Counted from the first letter of the stretch, positions 8,272-17,366 are shown. The stretch is DNA of 44,252 nt from Betaproteobacteria bacterium (GCA_947467435.1 CANIIA010000015.1:1-44252), one strand, 5' to 3'. Program-made: numbers and translations. Notes: generated from the sequence alone by a model not told the origin.

Positions 8272-8775
8272 TCACCCACCCAAGAAATCGCCCTTACCAA
8301 TTTCTATCCCGTTGTGGCGAAGCAGGTTATAGGCTGTTGTGAGATGAAAATAAAAATTCGGCATGATCCAAGTCAACAAATATTGCTGGCCGGTAAATTC
8401 AAATTTCCACTCACCAATAGAAAATTTGATTTCACGCGCTTCTTGACCATCGATCTGTGCAGGCTGAAACTTTTCAATAAAAGCCACGGTCTTCGCGATG
8501 CGCGCTTGCAAATCCGCAAATGAGGCCTCGTTGTCGTCGAGCTTAAGCAACTCCACACCAGCGAGACGGGCACAACCATGGCGCACTTGATCGGTAGCGA
8601 TTTGCACTTGCTTGATCAAATGAAACATATCCGGAAATAACCGTGACGCTAACAACACACACGGATCAATTTTTTTCTGGATTGCGTGGTGTTCGGCTTT
8701 CTTTAAGATCTCGGATAAGTTTTGCAGCATCACTATAAATTGCGGCACCGACGCTTGGTACATGGAGATTTGCAT
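8272..8775 (-). CDS. DUF1993 family protein
   Basis: This 167-residue soluble, mostly helical protein begins MQISMYQASVPQFI and contains LLASRLFPDMFHLIKQVQIATD and GQQYLLTWIMPNFYFHLTTAYNLLRHNG, which are the conserved stretches of DUF1993. The family resembles DinB-like four-helix bundles and has no assigned reaction. Conserved histidines and aspartates could bind metal, but this is inference. It sits between two Bug genes on the same strand, 20 bases from the upstream one, so it is probably cotranscribed with that gene. I cannot assign a function. Confidence 0.85.
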   Translation of the reverse strand: MQISMYQASVPQFIVMLQNLSEILKKAEHHAIQKKIDPCVLLASRLFPDMFHLIKQVQIATDQVRHGCARLAGVELLKLDDNEASFADLQARIAKTVAFIEKFQPAQIDGQEAREIKFSIGEWKFEFTGQQYLLTWIMPNFYFHLTTAYNLLRHNGIEIGKGDFLGG

Positions 8776-8795
8776 GAATTACATCCTTGGTTTAT

Positions 8796-9758
8796 TTAAT
8801 CGAACTTCACGTTTGCTTCTTTCACCACTTTGGCCCATTTAGCGACTTCATCGCGAATAAATTTACCGAACGCCTCCGGGGTATCGGTGCGCACTTCGGT
8901 TCCCTGTTTAGCTAAACGTTCGCGCATCTCAGCAGTCGCGAGCACTTTGATGAATTCAAGATTCATTTTTTGCACAATGTCACGCGGTGTACCAAGCGGC
9001 GCAATCACCCCTTGAAATGACCCCGTTTCAAATCCTGGTAAGGATTCGGCGACCGTCGGAATGTCCGGTGCTGAGCTCACGCGTTTTGCTGCCGAAACGG
9101 CCAAAGCACGCAACTTGCCGCCTTGTACTGCGGGATACGTTGCAAGCATGCCGTTGAATAATACATTCGCCTGACCGGCAACCACATCAGCAACCGCTTG
9201 TGAGCCCCCTTTATATGGGATGTAAGTCCACTGCACGCCGGTGCGTTGAGCGAACTCAATGCCAGCCAAATGCGGCGCACCACCAGTGCCACTGATCGCA
9301 AAATTTAACTGGCCAGGCTTTGCTTTGGCATACGCAATCAGTTCACTGACGGTGTTAACTGGCACAGAAGGATGTACCGCGAGGACATGCGGCGAATAAC
9401 TCACCATCACCACGGGTGAAAAATCTTTGATGGGATCAAATCCAAGTTTTGGATACACACTTGGGCTAATGCAAAGCGCGCCAATATCCGCAAGTAATAC
9501 GGTGTAACCATCAGGCGCGCTGCGGGCCACCAACTCCGCGCCGACATTGCCGTTGGCACCGGGTTTGTTTTCAACCACGATCGGTTGGCCCCATGCTTCG
9601 GTTAATTTCGGTCCAATTTGTCTGGCCAAAATATCAGAGGTTCCCCCCGCAGCGTAAGGCACGATCACGCGAATTGGTTTTGACGGAAACGTTTGCGCCT
9701 GTAACACCGAAGCCAAACCCAACATAGCAAGCAAACACAACCCACTAAATCGCAACAT
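8796..9758 (-). CDS. Bug/TctC family periplasmic binding protein (4 of 6)
   Basis: From the ATG at 9758 the product has 320 residues with a clear signal peptide (MLRFSGLCLLAMLGLASVLQAQ). AAGGAG lies about eight bases upstream. The mature part has VPYAAGGTSDILARQIG, PGANGNVGAELVA, SAPDGYTVLLAD, IPYKGGSQAVADVVAGQANV, and a C-terminal WAKVVKEANVKFD. This is a typical Bug receptor. An unusual tandem 20-bp repeat lies in its leader. Ligand and permease are unknown. Confidence 0.93.
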   Translation of the reverse strand: MLRFSGLCLLAMLGLASVLQAQTFPSKPIRVIVPYAAGGTSDILARQIGPKLTEAWGQPIVVENKPGANGNVGAELVARSAPDGYTVLLADIGALCISPSVYPKLGFDPIKDFSPVVMVSYSPHVLAVHPSVPVNTVSELIAYAKAKPGQLNFAISGTGGAPHLAGIEFAQRTGVQWTYIPYKGGSQAVADVVAGQANVLFNGMLATYPAVQGGKLRALAVSAAKRVSSAPDIPTVAESLPGFETGSFQGVIAPLGTPRDIVQKMNLEFIKVLATAEMRERLAKQGTEVRTDTPEAFGKFIRDEVAKWAKVVKEANVKFD

Positions 9759-9785
9759 GATCATCTCCTTCATCAGCAAAGTAAT

Positions 9786-9825
9786 CAACGGCGCCTTTGG
9801 CTAGGCAACGGCGCCGTTGGCTAGG
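9786..9825. repeat. tandem 20-bp repeat with a 14-bp palindrome, in a Bug gene leader
   Basis: CAACGGCGCCTTTGGCTAGG (9786-9805) is followed directly by CAACGGCGCCGTTGGCTAGG (9806-9825); they differ at one position. The second copy contains the perfect palindrome CAACGGCGCCGTTG (9806-9819). The repeat lies between the histidine phosphatase stop and the Bug start, 28-67 bases upstream of that ATG. It could be an operator or an RNA structure. Confidence 0.75.
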
Positions 9826-9839
9826 CGCTCGATGTTTTG

Positions 9840-10472
9840 TTAATCGCGCAAATCGTCACGACTTGATTTTAGATGAGCGACGGCGGCCCAGGTCAACACA
9901 TCCCAACCTTTGGCGTGGATCTCAATCCAATTCAATCCTGCGTTCGGAATATCAAAGTCACGCGGTGCAGCGTGACCGATGGCTTTGGCATGTCGATACA
10001 CCGACTCCAGTACACCCCCATGCGTAAACACAAGCACTGTTTCTCCGTGATGCTCGTGTGCGATACGTTGCATCGCTTCAAGCACACGGGTATGAAAGGT
10101 ACGCAAGCTTTCGCCCGTACCAAAATCAAAGTCCATGTCTTTATCGCGAAAGCGTGCATAGTGCTCTGGAAATTTTTCGCGGCAGTCGACATAAGTGTGT
10201 GATTCAAAGATGCCGTAATGCCGCTCGCGTAGTGCTGCATCGTAATTCAGCGGCAAGGCCAAACGCTGTGCGCTTGGCGCTGCGGTTTGCCGCACACGCG
10301 TTAAATCACTGCAATACAACGCCGTGAACGTTTGCGCACTCAAGGCCTCTGCCGTCGCTTGGGCTTGCGCATGCCCTGTGGCATTGAGCGGAATATCCAA
10401 TTGCCCTTGCACGCGACCTTCTGCGTTCCACGCGGTTTCACCATGACGAACTAAACAAAGACGCGTATTCAT
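9840..10472 (-). CDS. histidine phosphatase family protein (phosphoglycerate mutase-like)
   Basis: From the ATG at 10472 the protein has 210 residues. It shows the phosphatase signature LVRHGETAWN with the nucleophilic His10, the LNATGHAQA segment, the ALYCSDLTR helix with its conserved arginine, LRERHYGIFE with the acid/base glutamate region, and the second active-site histidine in FTHGGV. Such enzymes hydrolyse phosphomonoesters through a phosphohistidine. The family includes GpmB-like and CobC-like members, and the substrate cannot be decided here. A longer in-frame start at 10550 would add a non-conserved stretch. It lies upstream of a Bug gene on the same strand. Confidence 0.9.
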   Translation of the reverse strand: MNTRLCLVRHGETAWNAEGRVQGQLDIPLNATGHAQAQATAEALSAQTFTALYCSDLTRVRQTAAPSAQRLALPLNYDAALRERHYGIFESHTYVDCREKFPEHYARFRDKDMDFDFGTGESLRTFHTRVLEAMQRIAHEHHGETVLVFTHGGVLESVYRHAKAIGHAAPRDFDIPNAGLNWIEIHAKGWDVLTWAAVAHLKSSRDDLRD

Positions 10473-10720
10473 ATTGATAGAGCTTTCTGACCAACGAGGA
10501 TGGGGGCGAACGACGTTGCGCTGAATGCGCCCGACTATAGCGCAGAACATCGATCAATCGCGTTGCAGCAAAGCAAAACCCTCGACTTGATGCAGATGAT
10601 GAAACCCACGGTGATTCGGTTGTTCTAAGGACGCATTCCAATCCATAATTCGCACGCGCGATCCCAAGCTGCGTCGCACTGTGATCGGTATTCATATCGT
10701 TGTTCAAGCAAGGTCCCTCT

Positions 10721-11698
10721 ATGCGCCAATCTCGATTGCTCATTACCGTCATTGGGCTCATGAGCCTGTTGGTCTTCAGCCCACACAGCGCTGCGCAAGC
10801 ATGGCCATCACAGCCTATTAAACTCATCGTGCCCTTTCCACCGGGTGGCACCACCGATCAAATTGCACGTCATGTCCAGCCGCACCTACAACAATCTTTA
10901 GGCGTACAGGTGGTCGTTGAAAACCGTGGCGGTGCCTCTGGCGCGATCGGGTCGGGGATCGCGGCTAAATCGGCACCCGACGGTTACACCTTTTTGGTTG
11001 CCTTCGATCCGTATGGCGTCAATCCGAGTCTCATCCCGGATTTGCCATTTGATTCTCAGCGCGATTTGGCACCCATCATGTTGATTGGCAAATCTCCGAT
11101 GGTGTTTACAAGCCACCCAAGTACCTCGTATCGCAGTTTTGCTGATTTACTCAAAGAGGTGCGCGCCAAACCTGCGAGCGTAGGTTACGGCACCATCGGG
11201 GCAGGCAGTCTTGCGCATCTGGCAGTGATTCTGATGTCCAAGCAATCCGGTTTCAGCATGAATCACGTGCCCTACAAGGGCGGTGGCCCGTTGGTCACGG
11301 ACGCAATTGCAGGCCACGTGCCCGTCGCCATTGCCACTGTCGCTTTACTCATGCCACACATTCAATCTGGCAAGGCGCGCGCATTAGCAGTCACCTCACC
11401 AAAACGTTTTGCACAATTACCAGAGGTGCCAACGGTGGCAGAACAAGGCGTGGCTGGATTTGATGCAGAGGCCTGGTGGGGATTGCTTGCGCCAAGCAAA
11501 ACACCTGCGCCCATCATGGCACGCATGCACAGCGAATTTTCTAAAGCCTTACGTTTACCGAGCGTCAACGAAAAGCTCACGCAACAAGGTTTGGTGTTGT
11601 CGCTTTCAACACCCGAAGCCTTCGGGAAATTTTTAGCAGAAGAAATCGAACGCTGGGGACGCGTGGTCAAAGAAAACAAAATTACTGCAGGCGGCTAA
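10721..11698 (+). CDS. Bug/TctC family periplasmic binding protein (5 of 6)
   Basis: From the ATG at 10721 (AAGG nearby) the product has 325 residues. The signal peptide runs MRQSRLLITVIGLMSLLVF and ends near SAAQA. The mature part has VPFPPGGTTDQIARHV, RGGASGAIGSGIAAKSAPDGYTFLVA, and NHVPYKGGGPLVTDAIAGHVPVA. It resembles the Bug at 6091 in the PYKGGGP segment, so the two may share ligand type. It is the only Bug gene on the plus strand after position 1500. It converges on a TauD-family dioxygenase gene 37 bases away. Ligand unknown. Confidence 0.93.
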   Translation: MRQSRLLITVIGLMSLLVFSPHSAAQAWPSQPIKLIVPFPPGGTTDQIARHVQPHLQQSLGVQVVVENRGGASGAIGSGIAAKSAPDGYTFLVAFDPYGVNPSLIPDLPFDSQRDLAPIMLIGKSPMVFTSHPSTSYRSFADLLKEVRAKPASVGYGTIGAGSLAHLAVILMSKQSGFSMNHVPYKGGGPLVTDAIAGHVPVAIATVALLMPHIQSGKARALAVTSPKRFAQLPEVPTVAEQGVAGFDAEAWWGLLAPSKTPAPIMARMHSEFSKALRLPSVNEKLTQQGLVLSLSTPEAFGKFLAEEIERWGRVVKENKITAGG

Positions 11699-11735
11699 GT
11701 CACCGACAGCGTTTGATGGGTGTTTACTCAGACTG

Positions 11736-12755
11736 TCATCCGTTATAAAAACGACGACCACGGTCACGCAACCATAAGCGCACTAAATGCCGCTTGCGAT
11801 CGTCTTCCGGATGGTCAACAAATCCGGTGCGACGATGACCACACCGAATGTTATCGACGATCTGAATTTGTCCGGGCTCAAAGAAAAACTCACGCGCCCA
11901 TTGCGGCTCCATCATCACCGCTTCGAGGGTTTCAAGCGCACGTAATCCAAGCGGGTCAAACGCTTCGCCGGCCATCCGGTAGCCGTTGACCACATGTCGG
12001 TGCGACAAGCGGCAGACCAAGCGCTCGCTTTGAGCGTCGTATTCAAACAGCGGATGACTGAGCACCTTGGGATCGCTCGGCGCATGCTCACGTTGACGAT
12101 CAAACAAATAGGCCGCAAACAATCGCTCGACGAGTTCGGGATGACGCGCAAGCATGGCGTTGTAGACACTATAAAAACTCACAATGCTGCTGACACCGCC
12201 TTCTTTGGCGGTTTGCATGCACAACAACGCCACGTAATCCGGTGGGGACAGGTTGTAGCTGTTGTCCGTATGAAAATTTTGCTCGGCATTGGTGACATCG
12301 GGTCGCACGCCATTGCCTGGAGCACGTCCAAAATCGCGTACGTCATAGATCAATTTCCCATCCCAGCTTTGTGCCACGGGACGCGAAACAAGTTGTGATA
12401 ACAACCAATACACCGCGCGTGCTTCGTCACGCGAATAATGCTCCATGGGTAGTCGATCAATAATCACAAACCCCACGCCTTGCGTGAGCACTTCAGAAGC
12501 GCGCGCCATCATCGCTCGGCATGCTTGCATTTCAAATTCATCAGGACTCAATAACGCCGTGGACAGCGGATTCGCGCGCAAGATCTCGACAATAGCGTCC
12601 AGCTCACGACGGGCTGCAGAATCCAGTCGAATCAAACCATCCTCGGGTCGGAGGCTATCGCGAGACCAACAAATCGGCCCACTAAACGGTGTGCGACGCA
12701 CAGCCACTTGCGGCGTATGTTGATGTTGATTGAGGACTTGTTCCACCGCACCCAT
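11736..12755 (-). CDS. TauD/TfdA family Fe(II)/2-oxoglutarate-dependent dioxygenase
   Basis: From the ATG at 12755 (GGGGTGG upstream) the product has 339 residues. It has the 2-His-1-carboxylate iron triad pattern: HTDNS in NFHTDNSYNLSPPDYVALL, and the distal histidine in NIRCGHRRTGF. The C-terminal arginine for 2-oxoglutarate lies in HLVRLWLR. Such cytoplasmic enzymes hydroxylate small substrates using O2 and 2-oxoglutarate. The long N-terminal part (about 160 residues before HTD) is typical of the broader TauD/TfdA group. The substrate is unknown. It lies 119 bases downstream of the DUF945 gene on the same strand. Confidence 0.9.
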   Translation of the reverse strand: MGAVEQVLNQHQHTPQVAVRRTPFSGPICWSRDSLRPEDGLIRLDSAARRELDAIVEILRANPLSTALLSPDEFEMQACRAMMARASEVLTQGVGFVIIDRLPMEHYSRDEARAVYWLLSQLVSRPVAQSWDGKLIYDVRDFGRAPGNGVRPDVTNAEQNFHTDNSYNLSPPDYVALLCMQTAKEGGVSSIVSFYSVYNAMLARHPELVERLFAAYLFDRQREHAPSDPKVLSHPLFEYDAQSERLVCRLSHRHVVNGYRMAGEAFDPLGLRALETLEAVMMEPQWAREFFFEPGQIQIVDNIRCGHRRTGFVDHPEDDRKRHLVRLWLRDRGRRFYNG

Positions 12756-12874
12756 ACCCACCCCTTCGGTTAGCCGCACTGCAAAAATAAATTCGATGTT
12801 GAGTACTCGATACCGTAAGGCCAGAGTATCGTCTGGCGCAAGCGGTTTTATGGAACAAACCACACCAAAGCAGG

Positions 12875-14314
12875 TTACGTGGCTGCCGGCAATTCCAGTT
12901 GAGTGACTGGCGAAGTGGGCGGTGTACTGGGGATCAACGGTTGGCTCGGCGTTTGCACAGGTGGTGTCGTTTGAGGTGGAGCCATTTCAAGAGAGCCTGG
13001 CGGAATCGGCGTGATCGCGCGATCAAACAATTGCTGCAACTCTTGATCGGTTTGTGCCAACACACGTTGCACTGTGCTCGCATCCAACAACCGGCCGTTT
13101 GCTCGCAACACACCATCCGCATACTCGACACTGCACTCTAATCCGTTAGGGGTTGCTTGCCCCAACCCAAACAATATCGCCAGTTGGCGCTGTTCGGCAT
13201 CGAGTGCCTGACCGGTTAAACGTAAACGCGCGGACGTTTGCAGTAATTGCGCGAGCGGCAAGAGTTGCGTTTGATCCACCGGCGTAGGTAACCAACGAAA
13301 CACCAGACGTCCATCTAACGCGCCCTCGCCGACTTTGCCTGCAATGCGCGCAATCTCAAACGTAAAGCCCTGATAGAGCAACGCACGCAGCGCATGCCGT
13401 AACCGCGCCGCTTCATCGGCCTGCATATGTTGTAAACCGCAGGTTTCGCCAGCGATTCGACTCATTGTCTCTATACTGGGTGCGTGTAAATCACGTACGG
13501 CAAGTTCGAGTATCAAATCTTGGGCAACGACGCCCAGTACATCGACACGGTCGATCGAAGGCACCAATTGCATATCGAGGCGATCATCGTGTTCATTGAC
13601 GCGACTAAGCACACGCAAGCCTTGGGCATTGGCCAGCGGTGACTCTATTTTTTGTAGCGTGAGTTGCGTGGTACCAATACCGCGCTGGCGATGACTCAGA
13701 TCCATCGCGAGCGCGAATTGCTCAAAGCGCACTTCCTGTCCAATCGATTGGACGCGCATGTTGTCTGCGTGCCATTGCAACGCGAGCGATTGTTCTCCCC
13801 AACGAATTTCGCCTTGTGATGGCGAAAGCTCAATCGACTCACGGCCACGTTGAGCAAACATACGTGGCAAGGCAAAATCAGATTGCACCTCACCAAACAA
13901 AGTCACCGAACCTCGACCTGCAAGTTGCGCATGCTCGCCGAATAATTCAGCAAAGGTCTGCCCCGCATCACCTAAGGGCTGCACTTGCCAATCAAAACGC
14001 ACCCACGCCGTTGGCAACACAAAATGCGAGACCTGATAGTTCACCAACAACACCAGCGGTGTGGTGCTGGGCGCTTCGCACTCGTCTTGCATGTGTAGCT
14101 CAATTTGGCCTGCTGAGCTAAACCAACCCTTGGTGTGCTGTAAGTTGGCAAAGCGCATGCCGGCATTTTGTTCGGGTTGCTTGGCCAGGGCCTGTAAGGT
14201 TTCAAACACGCGTTCACCGGCATACAAGCTCGCGCCGGCCCACACCGCACACGCACCACACAACGACAGTGCTGCGAGCAGAAGGATGATCAGCGTTTTA
14301 CTGAGTGCGTTCAC
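12875..14314 (-). CDS. YdgA-like DUF945 family protein
   Basis: This 479-residue protein has an N-terminal signal anchor (NALSKTLIILLLAALSLCGACAVWAGASLY) and then the DUF945 pattern, including LQHTKGWFSSAGQIELHM near residue 60. Related proteins are anchored to the inner membrane and face the periplasm; their function is not firmly known. The last 45 residues are rich in proline, threonine and serine. It starts with GTG, and that codon overlaps the stop of the upstream acetyltransferase gene by four bases, so translation is probably coupled. Confidence 0.85.
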   Translation of the reverse strand: MNALSKTLIILLLAALSLCGACAVWAGASLYAGERVFETLQALAKQPEQNAGMRFANLQHTKGWFSSAGQIELHMQDECEAPSTTPLVLLVNYQVSHFVLPTAWVRFDWQVQPLGDAGQTFAELFGEHAQLAGRGSVTLFGEVQSDFALPRMFAQRGRESIELSPSQGEIRWGEQSLALQWHADNMRVQSIGQEVRFEQFALAMDLSHRQRGIGTTQLTLQKIESPLANAQGLRVLSRVNEHDDRLDMQLVPSIDRVDVLGVVAQDLILELAVRDLHAPSIETMSRIAGETCGLQHMQADEAARLRHALRALLYQGFTFEIARIAGKVGEGALDGRLVFRWLPTPVDQTQLLPLAQLLQTSARLRLTGQALDAEQRQLAILFGLGQATPNGLECSVEYADGVLRANGRLLDASTVQRVLAQTDQELQQLFDRAITPIPPGSLEMAPPQTTPPVQTPSQPLIPSTPPTSPVTQLELPAAT

Positions 14315-15030
14315 TGCGCTTGACGTAAGCCAACCAAGTCGGCGCGTTGTACCCCTTGGGGATCAAAATTTTGCGGGGCTAACCACGCCTGAAATGCCGC
14401 TTTGATGCGCGGCCATTCGTGATCGATGATCGAAAACCAAGCGGTATCACGACGACGCCCCTTGTACACAATCGCCTGACGAAATAAACCTTCGTATTGA
14501 AATCCGTAACGTAGCGCAGCGCGTTTCGATGGCGCGTTGTGATCATCACATTTCCATTCATAACGACGATATCCCAGTTCGTCGAACGCACGTTGCATCA
14601 TCAAAAACATTGCTTCTGTGCCGGCGCGTGTGCGCTGTAAAAGCGGCGAATACGTAATGCTGCCCACCTCGATCACGCCATGCGCCGGGTCGATACGCAT
14701 ATGCGCGGCCGTTCCAACGGCACGTTGGGTGGCCAGATCAATAATGGCGTAATGCAACGGATCCTCGCTCGATGCAATCGTCGCAACATAGGCCTGACAT
14801 GCGGCGAGATTGCTTGGTCGCTCGACAAACAAATATGTCCAATCGCGATCATCCGCCGAGGCTTGCCACGCATGAAATAAATCCTCGGCATGGTGTTCAG
14901 CCTGTACCGGCTCTAAGCGACAGTACTGTCCTTGCATGAACGTGCGTGGTGGTCGTGGACGTGTTTGCCAACCGGCAACAGCCGGTCCAATCGGCTGCCC
15001 ATAAGCATTGCGCTGCGCGAGATCACTCAT
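14311..15030 (-). CDS. GNAT family N-acetyltransferase (RimJ/RimL type)
   Basis: The 239-residue product has the acetyl-CoA-binding RimL-like pattern: YCRLEPVQAEHHAEDLF near the start, VGSITYSPLLQRTRAGTEAMFL with the pyrophosphate-binding turn, and YRRYEWKCDDHNAPSKRAALRYGFQYEGLFR, followed by YKGRRRDTAWFSI. Family members acetylate N-termini of proteins or small amines; this subgroup is uncharacterised to my knowledge. Its ATG overlaps the stop of the Bug gene upstream (ATGA), and its stop overlaps the start of the DUF945 gene. The three form one translationally coupled minus-strand unit. Confidence 0.9.
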   Translation of the reverse strand: MSDLAQRNAYGQPIGPAVAGWQTRPRPPRTFMQGQYCRLEPVQAEHHAEDLFHAWQASADDRDWTYLFVERPSNLAACQAYVATIASSEDPLHYAIIDLATQRAVGTAAHMRIDPAHGVIEVGSITYSPLLQRTRAGTEAMFLMMQRAFDELGYRRYEWKCDDHNAPSKRAALRYGFQYEGLFRQAIVYKGRRRDTAWFSIIDHEWPRIKAAFQAWLAPQNFDPQGVQRADLVGLRQAQ

Positions 15031-16007
15031 TCGATTTTTGCTCCCGAATCACGCACCACGCGCCCCCATTTTTCACGGTCGCCACGAATCTGTGCAGCCA
15101 TTCGATCTGGCGTGCTGCCCATGACTTCACCACCCTGACGCGTGATGATGTCTTTGACTTCGGTGGCTTCAAGCGCTTTCACAATGTCGGTATTCAAGCG
15201 CATCACAATGTCACGCGGCGTGCCTGCAGGGACCATCACACCAAACCAACTATCAGCGGCAAAACCATTCAAGCCGGCCTCAGAGAGCGTCGGTAATTCT
15301 GGTAAAACGCTCGAGCGCCGTGAGGACGCAACGCCCACACCACGCAACTTGCCGGCCCGGATATGCGGTAATGAGGAAGGAATACTATCAAAGAGCAGCG
15401 TGACGTTACCCGAGAGCAAATCTGTCATCGCTGGCGCACTTCCTTTATAAGGAATGTGGTTGACCGTAAAGCCACCCATCGACCTCATTAATTCGAGCTC
15501 TAAGTGCGATAGCGTGCCGTTGCCTTGCGAAGCAAAATTTACTTTGTTGCCCTGTGTACGTAAATACGCCAGTAAATCGTTCAAGGTATGACCTGGCGTT
15601 GAAGGATGTGCCACCAACACGTGCGGCACATTGGCGACCAAACTCACCGAGAGCAAATCTTTTTCTAAGTCGTACCCCAATTTGTTGTACAGACTCATCC
15701 CAACAGCATGCGTGGTGACCGCGCCCATCAGTAAGGTGTATCCATCGGGGGCACTTTTCGCCACCGCCTCTGCGGCGATGTTGCCGCCTGCCCCCGGTCG
15801 ATTTTCAGCGACCACCGATTGACCCCAGGTTTCAGACAGGCGCTTACCCAACGCGCGCGTAAGTAAATCAGCAGCGCCAGCCGGTGGAAACGGTACGAGA
15901 ACGCGCACGGGTTTTGTGGGCCACGACTGCGCCTGCAGGTGCAGTGAGATGAGCAACGCAAATACGGACAACAGCGAAACAACGGTGCGACGCAAGTGCA
16001 CTTGCAT
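15027..16007 (-). CDS. Bug/TctC family periplasmic binding protein (6 of 6)
   Basis: The 326-residue protein has a signal peptide (QVHLRRTVVSLLSVFALLISLHLQAQ) and the mature motifs VPFPPAGAADLLTRALG, PGAGGNIAAEAVAKSAPDGYTLLM, IPYKGSAPAMTDLLSGNVTL and WGRVVRDSGAKIE. The turn PPAG replaces the usual PPGG. GGAGAG precedes the ATG at 16007. It is the first gene of a coupled Bug, GNAT, DUF945 unit. It is divergent from an amidohydrolase, with 114 bases between the start codons, so a Bug-bound ligand may be a substrate of that pathway (inference). Confidence 0.93.
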   Translation of the reverse strand: MQVHLRRTVVSLLSVFALLISLHLQAQSWPTKPVRVLVPFPPAGAADLLTRALGKRLSETWGQSVVAENRPGAGGNIAAEAVAKSAPDGYTLLMGAVTTHAVGMSLYNKLGYDLEKDLLSVSLVANVPHVLVAHPSTPGHTLNDLLAYLRTQGNKVNFASQGNGTLSHLELELMRSMGGFTVNHIPYKGSAPAMTDLLSGNVTLLFDSIPSSLPHIRAGKLRGVGVASSRRSSVLPELPTLSEAGLNGFAADSWFGVMVPAGTPRDIVMRLNTDIVKALEATEVKDIITRQGGEVMGSTPDRMAAQIRGDREKWGRVVRDSGAKIE

Positions 16008-16121
16008 GGGAAACTCTCCAAAAGAAAATCTCGGATCGAGCGTTGCCGTAGCGTAGCGCAGACCAGCTATCCTGTCAGGACTTCACGTCAGCACTTCAAA
16101 TCAACACGGAGCCTTCTCGAA

Positions 16122-17357
16122 ATGGATTTAGTCATACGTAACGCGCGCCTTGCCGATGCCGCACCTGATGCACCGTTGACCGATATTGGCATCACCCGTG
16201 GACGCATCACTGCCATCGACCCGCACTTACCGGCAAAAGGAGCAACCGAGTTCGATGCAGCGGGTCGCCTGACTTGCCCCGGATTAATTGAATCGCATAT
16301 TCATCTAGACAAATCGCGCATCATCGATCGCTGCGCACCGCAAGAACGACGCACACTGAGCCCAGTCAAAGGCGTCACGCCGATTAAAGACAGCATGACC
16401 GTTGAGGATAATCGCCAACGTGCCGAACGCACCCTGCAAGAATGCATCCTGCACGGCACGACCAGAATGCGCACGCAAGTGGAGGTCGATCCAGGCATCG
16501 GCATGCGCGGCGTCGATGCTGTGCAATCGTTGATTGCCGATTACCGATGGGCCATCGACATCGAAATGTGCGTGTTTCCACAAGAAGGGCTCACCAATTT
16601 TCCTGGCACGGATGAGTTACTCGTCGAGAGTTTGAAGCGCGGCGTGCGCGTGATCGGTGGCGCACCGCGCTATGACACCGATGGCGCAGCGCAAGTTGAG
16701 CGTATTTTTGAGTTGGCGCGCGAATACGATACCGATATCGATATCCATTTAGATGTCGGTCCAACACCGGACGGTTTGTTTGTACATCAAGTGCGCGAGC
16801 TCACAGAAAAATATCGTCGCGGTGGTCGCGTGGTCGTTGGTCACATGGCAAAGCTGTCGCTGATGCCACCCAACGAAGTCGCCACGATTGCGCGTGACTT
16901 AGCGAACGCTGGTGTAGCGGTCACCGTGCTGCCCGCCACGGATTTATTTTTGATGGGTCGACATCAAGACCACTCGGTTCTACGTGGCGTCGCTGACGCT
17001 AATTTTTTATGTGAATGCGGCGTGAATTGCTCGCTTTCTTCAAACAATATTCTGAACCCAGCAACGCCTTACGGTGATTGTTCTTTGGTACGCATGGCGA
17101 ACTTGTATGCCAACGTGGTGCAACTGGATCGACCACATCAATTGCATGAATGCTTCAATATGCTGACCTCGCGCTCAGCACGCTTATTAAATCTGAAGGA
17201 TTACGGCTTCAGCATCGGTAACCCGGGTGATGTGGTGGTGTTCAATGCAACAACCACCGTGCAAGCCATCGCCGAAATCGCACAACCCGTGGCTGCGTTC
17301 AAAAACGGCAAGCAAACCATGCGTTGGGCTACACCCGAACTCTTACGACCAGCTTAA
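16122..17357 (+). CDS. amidohydrolase, cytosine-deaminase-like superfamily member
   Basis: From the ATG at 16122 the product has 411 residues. It shows a metal-binding HxH (His59, His61 in ESHIHLDKS), then IDIHLDVG (His209), VVGHMAKLS (His241), and PATDLFLMG (Asp274). These match the zinc or iron ligands of CodA and AtzC-like deaminases. In CodA the third motif reads HxDE, with a catalytic glutamate; here it is HLDV, with Val212 at that position. The protein therefore may hydrolyse a different C-N bond. An upstream in-frame start at 15996 is rejected, because CGGAG precedes 16122. It is divergent from a Bug gene and convergent with the MFS gene. Confidence 0.87.
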   Translation: MDLVIRNARLADAAPDAPLTDIGITRGRITAIDPHLPAKGATEFDAAGRLTCPGLIESHIHLDKSRIIDRCAPQERRTLSPVKGVTPIKDSMTVEDNRQRAERTLQECILHGTTRMRTQVEVDPGIGMRGVDAVQSLIADYRWAIDIEMCVFPQEGLTNFPGTDELLVESLKRGVRVIGGAPRYDTDGAAQVERIFELAREYDTDIDIHLDVGPTPDGLFVHQVRELTEKYRRGGRVVVGHMAKLSLMPPNEVATIARDLANAGVAVTVLPATDLFLMGRHQDHSVLRGVADANFLCECGVNCSLSSNNILNPATPYGDCSLVRMANLYANVVQLDRPHQLHECFNMLTSRSARLLNLKDYGFSIGNPGDVVVFNATTTVQAIAEIAQPVAAFKNGKQTMRWATPELLRPA

Positions 17358-17366
17358 GGGCAGCAC

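Noticed and set aside
10438..10854. Minus-strand open frame of 138 codons across the histidine phosphatase start and the Bug gene
   Set aside because: It overlaps two real genes and lacks a plausible start; only a shorter frame in the gap is kept as a weak observation.
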